This document shows, piece by piece, positions 31,340 to 37,257 of a DNA stretch of 37,257 nt. Source of the stretch: Pseudomonadota bacterium (GTDB lineage: Bacteria; Pseudomonadota; Alphaproteobacteria; Rhizobiales; Devosiaceae); assembly GCA_023393475.1 (NCBI GenBank), contig JAEWLC010000075.1:1-37257 (forward strand), in the 5' to 3' direction. The notes under the pieces are model-generated. The model was given only the letters and a program-made list of their open reading frames with translations. It did not search any database and had not been told where the DNA came from. Position 1 is the first letter of the stretch. Every line of letters begins with the position of its first letter. A program made the position numbers and the translations under genes.

Positions 31340-32494
31340 TCAAATCCCCAGCGCGGGAACGTCGAGCCAGCGGCGCTCTTTCCACGACTGGAGGCCCAGT
31401 GTGGCAAGTTGCACGCCCTTGGCGCCGGCCTCTAGGCCATACGACCAGGGCGCGTCCTCGGCGACGTGCTTGAGGAACATCTCCCACTGGGCCTTGAAGC
31501 CGTTCTGGGACGGGTAGTTCTCGGGCACTTCCTCCCACTGGTCGAAGAAGTTGAACTTGCTCGGTTGGTCCGGATTCCACACCGGCTTGGGCGTGTTGAC
31601 GCGGTGCTGGGTGAAGCACTTGTGCAGGCCCGCGACGGCGGAGCCGTGCGTGCCGTCGACCTGGAAGGTCACGAGGTCGTCGCGGCGGACGCGGACGTCC
31701 CAGCTGGAGTTGATATGGGCGATGGCGCCCCCTTCGAGCTGGAACGTGGCATAGGCCGCATCGTCCGCATCCGCGGTATAAGTGTTGCCCTTCTCGTCGA
31801 CACGGGTCGGAATATGCGTGGCGCCGAGGCAGCTTACGGCCTGGACCTCGCCGAAGAGGTTATCGAGCACGTAACGCCAGTGGCAGAGCATATCGAGGAT
31901 GATGCCGCCGCCCTCGGCCTTGCGGTAGTTCCAGCTCGGGCGCTGGGCCGGCTGGCCCCAATCGCCCTCGAACACCCAGTAGCCGAACTCGCCGCGCACC
32001 GAGAGGATGCGGCCGAAGAAGTCGGAATCGCGCAGCAGCTTGAGCTTCAGCAGGCCCGGCAGGAACAGTTTATCCTGCACCACGCCGTGCTTGATGCCGG
32101 CCGATTTTGCCTTCTTGGCCAAGGCGATAGCCGAATGGAGATCGTCGGAGACCGGCTTCTCGCAATAGACATGCTTGCCTGCATCGATGGCGCGGCCGAG
32201 GAGGCCGGCGCGCATCTGCGTGGTGCCGGCATCGAAGAACACGGTATCGTCAGGGTTGGCGAGCGCCGCCTCGAGGTCAGTGGACCAGCGCGCGATGTTG
32301 TGCTTCTCCGCAAGCCGTTGAATCTTCTCGCGATCCCGGCCGACGATGATCGGATCGACCTGCAAACGGTCGCCGTTGGAGAGTACCACCCCGCCCTGCT
32401 CGCGGATGGCGAGGATCGAGCGAACCAGATGCTGGTTGTAGCCCATCCGACCGGTCACGCCATGCATGATCAGCCCCAGCCTGCGCTCGGCCAT
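31340..32494 (-). CDS. Gfo/Idh/MocA-family oxidoreductase
   Basis: A 384-residue NAD(P)-dependent sugar oxidoreductase. The nucleotide loop GVTGRMG is at 12-18 and the EKP motif at 112-114 holds the catalytic-site lysine; the C-terminal beta-sheet domain has GGIILDMLCHWRYVLDNLFGEV and HINSSWDVR. It probably oxidises the imported sugar or a glycoside, often at C1 or C3, as the first step. A GGGAGGAACC leader before the ATG at 32494 is the same as that of the divergent transporter operon, which supports joint design. It is the first gene of the catabolic operon. Confidence 0.93.
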   Translation of the reverse strand: MAERRLGLIMHGVTGRMGYNQHLVRSILAIREQGGVVLSNGDRLQVDPIIVGRDREKIQRLAEKHNIARWSTDLEAALANPDDTVFFDAGTTQMRAGLLGRAIDAGKHVYCEKPVSDDLHSAIALAKKAKSAGIKHGVVQDKLFLPGLLKLKLLRDSDFFGRILSVRGEFGYWVFEGDWGQPAQRPSWNYRKAEGGGIILDMLCHWRYVLDNLFGEVQAVSCLGATHIPTRVDEKGNTYTADADDAAYATFQLEGGAIAHINSSWDVRVRRDDLVTFQVDGTHGSAVAGLHKCFTQHRVNTPKPVWNPDQPSKFNFFDQWEEVPENYPSQNGFKAQWEMFLKHVAEDAPWSYGLEAGAKGVQLATLGLQSWKERRWLDVPALGI

Positions 32495-32520
32495 CGGTTC
32501 CTCCCTCGACCCTTATCGTT

Positions 32521-32536
32521 GTAACTGCTTGGTTAC
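32521..32536. promoter_or_regulatory. TetR operator site 1 (GTAAC-N6-GTTAC)
   Basis: A perfect 5-bp inverted repeat with N6. Read toward the oxidoreductase gene it is GTAACCAAGCAGTTAC, identical at 13 of 16 positions to site 2 at 33579-33594. It lies 26 bases before the oxidoreductase start, directly behind the -10 region of its promoter. Confidence 0.75.
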
Positions 32537-32537
32537 T

Positions 32538-32567
32538 TGGATACACATGGCTAGGATGGAGCGTCAA
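32538..32567 (-). promoter_or_regulatory. Candidate promoter of the catabolic operon
   Basis: On the minus strand a TTGACG -35 element (32567-32562) is followed after 18 bases by TATCCA (32543-32538), and the operator begins two bases later. The -35 is good; the -10 is weak. Confidence 0.5.
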
Positions 32568-32690
32568 GAGTGGCGTCCGGTTGCCAAACCAAAGAACGAT
32601 ATGCGTCAGGTTGGTAGCTTGTCTCTCGCGATCTCCGATGCCAATGGCGGCGTGGGGACATTGTAACAGCCACGGGGCGCGAGGGGATTG

Positions 32691-33383
32691 ATGGACGGCG
32701 AGGCGACGGCGGTAAAGGCGGGGCGAAGCACGGCAAATGCCGCGCCGGAGGCTGCTCCCGTACGTCCGCGCGACGCTGAAAAGACCAAGGCCTCGATCCT
32801 CAGGGCAGCTCGCGAGGAGTTCTGCGAGGAAGGCTTCAACGGTGCGCGGGTCGATGCCATCGCCGACCGCGCCAAGGCCAACAAGCGGCTACTCTATCAC
32901 TATTTCGGGAATAAAGAGGCTCTGTATCAGGCCGTTCTGCTGGACGCCTACCAGGAAATCCGGCGTGGCGAGCGCGAGTTACACATCAGCCAATATGATC
33001 CGATCGAGGCAGTTGACCGGATCATCCGGTTTACATTTCGGCATTTCCTCGCCAACCCGTGGTTCCCGCGCCTCTTGTCTGTGGAAAACCTGCAAAACGC
33101 CAGGTTCGTCAAGCAGATAAAGGACGTCGACGAGATCCGCTCCCCCATCGTCGGGGAGTTGCATGAGATCGTGAAGCGCGGTCATGCGGAGGGAACTTTC
33201 CGCACCGACGTCGATCCGATGCAGCTCTACATCTCGATCATCTCGCTCTGCTACTTCTACGTCTCGAACATGCAGACGCTGAGCGTGGTTTTCGGCAAGG
33301 ATCTCAGCCAGTTCGCCCTGATCCAGGACCGCGAGGCGCAGGCCGTCCAGATGGTCGTCGACTATCTCCGCACCCGCCGCTGA
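32691..33383 (+). CDS. TetR-family transcriptional regulator
   Basis: A 230-residue repressor. Residues about 28-80 are the TetR helix-turn-helix (ILRAAREEFCEEGFNGARVDAIADRAKANKRLLYHYFGNKEALY, in pieces); the rest is the helical ligand domain. I start at the ATG at 32691, with GAGGGG four bases away; an in-frame TTG precedes it directly. It stands between the divergent oxidoreductase operon and the ABC-transporter operon and is the obvious reader of the two matching operators at 32521 and 33579. The inducer should be a sugar or intermediate of the pathway, though TetR repressors are less usual for sugars than LacI or DeoR types. Confidence 0.92.
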   Translation: MDGEATAVKAGRSTANAAPEAAPVRPRDAEKTKASILRAAREEFCEEGFNGARVDAIADRAKANKRLLYHYFGNKEALYQAVLLDAYQEIRRGERELHISQYDPIEAVDRIIRFTFRHFLANPWFPRLLSVENLQNARFVKQIKDVDEIRSPIVGELHEIVKRGHAEGTFRTDVDPMQLYISIISLCYFYVSNMQTLSVVFGKDLSQFALIQDREAQAVQMVVDYLRTRR

Positions 33384-33548
33384 GCCGGGGTTTCGGGCAG
33401 CGCCGCTGTCCTATCGCACCCACCTGTTTGTCCCTAGGATGAAGGCATCCTGAACGCCGGGCCGGCTATGGAACTCCGGCTGTTCGGCCGGCGAAAGTCC
33501 GTGCCGGCACCGCGCAGGGCCCTCCGACTTCCGTCGGTACGTGGCCGC
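33384..33548. other. GC-rich stretch with several possible stems
   Basis: Between the TetR gene and the transporter promoter. Visible stems include AGGAT-N6-ATCCT at 33436-33451 and CCGAC-N2-CGTCGG near 33527-33541, besides several GCCGGC arms. It may hold the tetR terminator or a structured RNA; I recognise no family. Confidence 0.35.
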
Positions 33549-33577
33549 TTGACAGCCCGGACGCCCCGGACCATGGT
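33549..33577 (+). promoter_or_regulatory. Candidate promoter of the ABC-transporter operon
   Basis: A consensus TTGACA -35 (33549-33554), a 17-base spacer and CATGGT (33572-33577) as a weak -10. The operator starts two bases later, so a bound repressor would cover the transcription start. Confidence 0.55.
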
Positions 33578-33578
33578 T

Positions 33579-33594
33579 GTAACCAACTAGTTAT
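33579..33594. promoter_or_regulatory. TetR operator site 2 (GTAAC-N6-GTTAT)
   Basis: GTAACCAACTAGTTAT, with TAAC and GTTA arms, matches site 1 at 13 of 16 positions in the same orientation relative to the controlled gene. The distance from the -35 box is 30 bases here and 31 at site 1. It lies 70 bases before the binding-protein gene. Confidence 0.75.
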
Positions 33595-33664
33595 TTAGCG
33601 CCGACAAGAGCGCTGACGAGTTCGGACGGCAAAGTCGCCCGGAGGATCAAAGGGAGGAACCTTG

Positions 33665-34960
33665 ATGACTATTGCACTCGACCGCCGTCGTTTCCTTATG
33701 GGTACGACCGCCCTGCTCGGCGCAGCGGCATTGTCGCCGGCCGCCGCGCTGGCACAGGAGAATCGCATCCGGCTGCTGTTCTGGGGCGGCCAGGCTCGCG
33801 CCGACCGCACTTATGCAGCCACCGACCTCTACAGCGCCGCGAACCCGGGCACCGTGTTCGACGGCGAGTTCATGGCCTTCAACGACTACTGGACCAAGCT
33901 CGGCACCCAGGTGGCCGGCGGCAACGCCCCCGACATCCTGCAGATGGACTACCGCTACATCGTCGAGTACGCGAACCGCAACGCGATCGCCCCGCTCGAT
34001 GATTTCGTCGGCAAGGAACTGGACCTCTCGGACTTCGACCAGGATCAGCTCGAGGGCGGCAAGGTCAACGGCAAGCTGTACGGCATCAGCCTGGGCGCCA
34101 ATTCGGTGGCCAACATCATCAACGTCGCGGCCTTCGAGGAAGCGGGCGTCGAGATTCCGGGCGCCGACTTCTCCTACGAGGACCTGCCGGCGCTGGCCGA
34201 GAAGTTCAACTCGGGCAACAAGCGCCCGGGCATGAAGGTGTGGTCCGACCATTCCGGCCTCGAGCCGGCTCTCGACAACTGGCTGCGTTCGAAGGGCAAG
34301 GGCCTCTACGGCGCCGACGGCAAGCCGCTGTTCGACGAGAACGACCTGACCGAGTGGTTCAAGCTCTGGGCGGACCTGCGCGCCGCGGGCGTCACCGTGT
34401 CGCCGGAAGACCAGGCGCTCGATGCGACCGACGCCATCGAAAACACCATGGTCACCCTCGGGAAGGCCGCCTCGACCTATGCCAACTCGAACCAGCTGAT
34501 CGCCTTCCAGGCCATCAACAAGGACCTGCTGACCATGACCAACTACCCGCGCTACAAGCCGGGTGCTGGTGGCGGCCACTACCGCAAGCCCTCGATGTTC
34601 TTCTCGCTCGGCGCTTCGAGCCAGAAGCTCGCGGACGGCGCGAAGTTCATCAGCTTCTTCATCTCCGACCCCGAGGCCACCAAGGCGCTCGGCGTCGAGC
34701 GCGGCATCCCCTGCCGGGCCTCGACCCGTGCCAATATCGAGCCGACGCTCGATGCGCAGAGCCAGATCGCACTCAACTTCGTGTCGAACCTCGGCGACCT
34801 GCTCGGCCCGCTGCCGCCCTCCCCGCCCGCCAACGCCGGCGAGATCAACAAGGCGCTGCGGACCAAGGGCCAGGAAGTCGCTTTCGGCGGCCAGTCGCCT
34901 GAGGAAGCCGGTCCGGCCTTCTTCAAGGAAGTGAACGAAATCCTGGCCCGCGCAGGCTGA
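33665..34960 (+). CDS. Sugar ABC transporter substrate-binding protein
   Basis: A 431-residue family 1 extracellular solute-binding protein. The N-terminus has a Tat-type signal (DRRRFLMG, a hydrophobic stretch, cleavage after ALA at 28-30), so it is exported folded. The mature protein has the usual MalE-like pattern, with NDYWTKLGTQVAGGNAPDILQMD and NGKLYGISLGANSV. It captures a carbohydrate in the periplasm. GGAGG at 33653-33657, seven bases from the ATG at 33665, decides the start over the TTG in front of it. It is the first gene of an operon with two permeases. Confidence 0.95.
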   Translation: MTIALDRRRFLMGTTALLGAAALSPAAALAQENRIRLLFWGGQARADRTYAATDLYSAANPGTVFDGEFMAFNDYWTKLGTQVAGGNAPDILQMDYRYIVEYANRNAIAPLDDFVGKELDLSDFDQDQLEGGKVNGKLYGISLGANSVANIINVAAFEEAGVEIPGADFSYEDLPALAEKFNSGNKRPGMKVWSDHSGLEPALDNWLRSKGKGLYGADGKPLFDENDLTEWFKLWADLRAAGVTVSPEDQALDATDAIENTMVTLGKAASTYANSNQLIAFQAINKDLLTMTNYPRYKPGAGGGHYRKPSMFFSLGASSQKLADGAKFISFFISDPEATKALGVERGIPCRASTRANIEPTLDAQSQIALNFVSNLGDLLGPLPPSPPANAGEINKALRTKGQEVAFGGQSPEEAGPAFFKEVNEILARAG

Positions 34961-34965
34961 TCGGA

Positions 34966-35910
34966 ATGACCGCGCGCTCTGCTGCCGACTACCGCGGCGC
35001 GGAGCGCGCGGTTACGCCTTCGGTCTGGTCCCGCATCTGGAGCCAGAACGCCCCGGGCTATTTGTTCCTGTTGCCCTGGTTCATCGGTTTCTTCGGCCTG
35101 ACGCTCGGGCCGATGATCTCTTCGCTCTACCTGAGCTTCACCGACTTCGACCTTCTGACCTCGCCCGACTGGGTCGGGGCCGCGAACTATGTCCGCATCT
35201 TCACGGCGGACCCGAAGTTCGCCAAGTCGATGCAGGTGACGTTCTTCTTCGTCATCTTCTCGGTGCCGCTGAAGCTCGCCTTCGCGCTCGGCGTGGCGCT
35301 GCTGCTCAACCGCGGCATGCGCGGCCTGCCGCTCTATCGCGCCGTGTTCTACCTGCCCTCGCTGCTAGGCGCCTCCGTCGCGATAGCGGTGTTGTGGCGC
35401 ACGCTGTTCGCCGGCGACGGGCTGGTGAACGACTTCCTGCTCAACTTCGGCATCCAGGGCCCGAGCTGGATTTCGAACCCGCGCTATTCGCTATGGACGC
35501 TCATCATCCTCGCCGTGTGGCAGTTCGGCTCGCCGATGATCATCTTCCTCGCGGGGCTGCGCTCCATCCCGCAGGACATGTACGAGGCCGCGAGCCTCGA
35601 GGGCGCGAGCAAGCTGCGGGTGTTCTGGAAGATCACCCTGCCGATGCTGACGCCGGTGGTGTTCTTCAATGGCATCATCCAGACCATCGAAGGCTTCAAG
35701 AGCTTTACGCCGGCCTTCATCATTTCGGGCGGCACCGGCAATCCGATCAACTCGACGCTGTTCTACACGCTCTACCTCTATCAGGAGGCGTTCGAGTTCT
35801 TCCGCATGGGCTACGCCTCGGCGCTCGCCTGGATCCTGCTGGTGATCGTGGCGCTGTTCACCGGCTTCTCGTTCCTGACGAGCAAGTACTGGGTGCATTA
35901 TGATGATTGA
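34966..35910 (+). CDS. Sugar ABC transporter permease (MalF/UgpA type)
   Basis: A 314-residue permease with six membrane helices, starting 5 bp after the binding-protein stop. The cytoplasmic EAA loop is EAASLEGASKLRVFWKITLP, which couples to the ATPase; the N-terminal helix is YLFLLPWFIGFFGLTLGPM. It forms the channel with the permease at 36118. The two permease genes are separated by a 207-bp gap that is largely a long palindrome, an unusual spacing for such pairs. Confidence 0.95.
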   Translation: MTARSAADYRGAERAVTPSVWSRIWSQNAPGYLFLLPWFIGFFGLTLGPMISSLYLSFTDFDLLTSPDWVGAANYVRIFTADPKFAKSMQVTFFFVIFSVPLKLAFALGVALLLNRGMRGLPLYRAVFYLPSLLGASVAIAVLWRTLFAGDGLVNDFLLNFGIQGPSWISNPRYSLWTLIILAVWQFGSPMIIFLAGLRSIPQDMYEAASLEGASKLRVFWKITLPMLTPVVFFNGIIQTIEGFKSFTPAFIISGGTGNPINSTLFYTLYLYQEAFEFFRMGYASALAWILLVIVALFTGFSFLTSKYWVHYDD

Positions 35911-35933
35911 GATTTGCACCGCGCGCGCCGCCT

Positions 35934-36070
35934 ACCCCCACCCGAGTTTCGCTAGGGCGCAGTCGCGCCCAAGCTGCACTACCCTCCCCACAAGGGGGAG
36001 GGAGGCCCGACTGCATGTTTCGGTTTCATCGTCTCCCTCCCCCTTGTGGGGAGGGATCAAGGGTGGGGGT
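35934..36070. repeat. Long palindromic intergenic element B
   Basis: The inner part is a perfect 23-bp inverted repeat (35982-36004 with 36033-36055) around a 28-base centre, with further outer arms of 10 bp (35934-35943 with 36061-36070). It lies between the two permease genes and shares the CTCCCCCTTGTGGGGAGG-type core with elements A and C. Confidence 0.9.
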
Positions 36071-36117
36071 GGCCCCGCACACCGGCAGCCGAAACTGGAC
36101 GGCAACGGAGCCCGCCA

Positions 36118-37014
36118 ATGACCGTCACCGCCGCTCCCCGCCTCACCGTCGTCACTGGCGAGAAGACCGTAGCGCAAAAACTGCTGAAGCGGGTCGGCTC
36201 GGTGCTGGCGCATGTGGTGCTGATCGGCGCCTCGATCATCATGCTCTATCCGCTGCTGTGGATGCTCTCGGCGAGCTTCCGGCCGGAGACCGAGATTTTC
36301 ACCTCGAACAGCCTGTGGCCGAGCGAGTGGAGCCTCGATGCCTATTTCCGCGGCTGGCACGGGCTGCGCATCGGCTTCGGCACGTTCTTCATGAACTCGC
36401 TGATCATCTCGTCGCTGTCGATCATCGGCAACCTCGTCACCTGCTCGCTGGCGGCGTTCGCCTTCGCGCGGCTCGAATTCAAGGGCAAGCGCATCTGGTT
36501 CGCGCTGATGCTGGGCACGCTTATGCTGCCCTACCAGGTGACGCTGATCCCGCAATATGTGCTGTTCCACCAGCTCAACTGGATCAACACCTTCCTGCCG
36601 CTGGTGGTGCCGAAATTCCTCGCGGCGGACGCGTTCTTCATCTTCCTGATGGTGCAGTTCTTCCGCGGCATCCCGCGCGAGCTGGACGAAGCCGCGCAGA
36701 TGGACGGCTGCTCGCCCTGGCGCATCTACTGGAAGATCCTGCTGCCGCTCTCGATGCCGGTGATGGCGACGGCCGCCATCTTCACCTTCATCTGGACCTG
36801 GGACGATTTCTTCGGGCCGCTGATCTACCTGAGCGATATCAGGACTTACACGGTGCAGCTGGGGCTGCGGACATTCGTGGATTCTTCGGCGGAATCCGAT
36901 TGGGGCGGGCTGTTCGCCATGTCGATCCTGACGCTGGTGCCGGTGTTCCTGTTCTTCCTGTTCTTCCAGAAGCTGCTGATCGAGGGGATCGCGACTACGG
37001 GGATGAAGCGGTGA
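36118..37014 (+). CDS. Sugar ABC transporter permease (MalG/UgpE type)
   Basis: A 298-residue permease with six membrane helices (first: VVLIGASIIMLYPLLWMLS). The EAA loop is EAAQMDGCSPWRIYWKILLP. It pairs with the upstream permease. The ATG at 36118 is the family start; longer in-frame readings run into the palindrome and are not coding. No ATPase follows in the window: the importer must use an ATPase encoded beyond the window or one shared with other sugar importers. Confidence 0.95.
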   Translation: MTVTAAPRLTVVTGEKTVAQKLLKRVGSVLAHVVLIGASIIMLYPLLWMLSASFRPETEIFTSNSLWPSEWSLDAYFRGWHGLRIGFGTFFMNSLIISSLSIIGNLVTCSLAAFAFARLEFKGKRIWFALMLGTLMLPYQVTLIPQYVLFHQLNWINTFLPLVVPKFLAADAFFIFLMVQFFRGIPRELDEAAQMDGCSPWRIYWKILLPLSMPVMATAAIFTFIWTWDDFFGPLIYLSDIRTYTVQLGLRTFVDSSAESDWGGLFAMSILTLVPVFLFFLFFQKLLIEGIATTGMKR

Positions 37015-37045
37015 GGACTGTGCGTGGAGTGGCGCTGACTGAGAG

Positions 37046-37170
37046 AGACGGCCCCCTCCCGGCCTCCCCCATGAAGGGGGAGGTGAAGGTTGGGGCTCAA
37101 GCTTCGATTGAGCCAAGTGAACCGGCAGAACACCTCCCCCTTCATGGGGGAGGATGGGAGGGGGCCGTCT
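37046..37170. repeat. Long palindromic intergenic element C
   Basis: A 125-bp palindrome. Perfect 15-bp outer arms (37046-37060 with 37156-37170) enclose two inner hairpins of CCTCCCCCATGAAGGGGGAGG type. It follows the last permease gene and may end its message. Confidence 0.88.
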
Positions 37171-37189
37171 GTTTCAGCTCTGTCGCATC

Positions 37190-37257
37190 GTGAGTACGCG
37201 CCGGGAGAAAGAGCTGCGCGCCAATTCGACAGCGCCGGAACGGCGGATGTGGCGACT
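37190..37257 (+). CDS. Start of a DUF559-type protein (cut by window edge)
   Basis: From the GTG at 37190 the frame reads MSTRREKELRANSTAPERRM then W-R, which is the DUF559 opening (R-x-L-R-x-N-x-T-x-A-E-R-x-x-W). DUF559 proteins are small endonuclease-fold proteins related to very-short-patch-repair nucleases. Only about 22 codons are in the window, and no ribosome-binding site is obvious. Confidence 0.65.
   Translation, partial: MSTRREKELRANSTAPERRMWR

Noticed and set aside
33461..33520. Cobalamin riboswitch
   Set aside because: Some short pieces look similar, but the conserved core with GCCACTG is missing and the downstream gene imports sugar.

Overview
This is a GC-rich chromosomal window from an alphaproteobacterium. 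The clearest marker is a complete phyR / nepR-ecfG general-stress-response locus at 12855-14572, a set restricted to that class. Rhizobial-style intergenic palindromes, many ABC uptake systems, denD, and DUF1328, CsbD and DUF3309 small proteins suggest Hyphomicrobiales; a Devosia-like organism is my low-confidence guess. I see no rRNA, tRNA, CRISPR array, phage or transposase, and no plasmid signature.

Layout. (1) 154-1934: a LysR regulator and two genes of unknown function. (2) 2033-8746: a three-gene protein- or peptide-modification cluster: a transglutaminase fused to DUF2126, a circularly permuted ATP-grasp fused to an alpha-E domain, and a second transglutaminase. The proteasome-like Anbu peptidase that often accompanies this set is not in the window. 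(3) 8768-15297: a general-stress island. PhyR, NepR and EcfG are encoded here, and six near-ideal EcfG-type promoters (GGAAC-N16/17-CGTT) stand in front of phyR and of five transcription units coding for tiny membrane or envelope proteins (55-aa membrane protein + DUF3309; DUF883-like + holin-like; a 77-aa protein; DUF1328; CsbD). A lipid kinase, a Crp/Fnr regulator and a receiver-like protein with Glu at the phosphorylation site lie in the middle.

(4) 15342-19826: a polar amino-acid ABC importer (ATPase, binding protein, two permeases) followed by an aspartoacylase/succinylglutamate-desuccinylase-type hydrolase. (5) 19833-22123: mannonate dehydratase uxuA divergent from a GntR/FCD regulator, and a small putative zinc-binding protein. 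(6) 22182-27275: an iron alcohol dehydrogenase - DUF4326 - TRIC-channel operon, a secreted protein, an M15-like protein, an acetamidase/formamidase and an unknown 106-aa protein.

(7) 27279-37014: a sugar or sugar-acid catabolic locus. The minus-strand operon runs Gfo/Idh/MocA oxidoreductase, DUF993 aldolase-like protein, TIM-barrel isomerase, SDR dehydrogenase, DenD-like dehydrogenase. It is divergent from a TetR regulator and a carbohydrate ABC importer (binding protein and two permeases, no ATPase). Two nearly identical 16-bp operators (GTAAC-N6-GTTA[C/T]), placed the same way behind a -35 TTGAC box in front of both the catabolic operon and the transporter operon, indicate one co-regulated system. 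Three long palindromic repeats sit in this locus. The window ends in the first codons of a DUF559-type gene.
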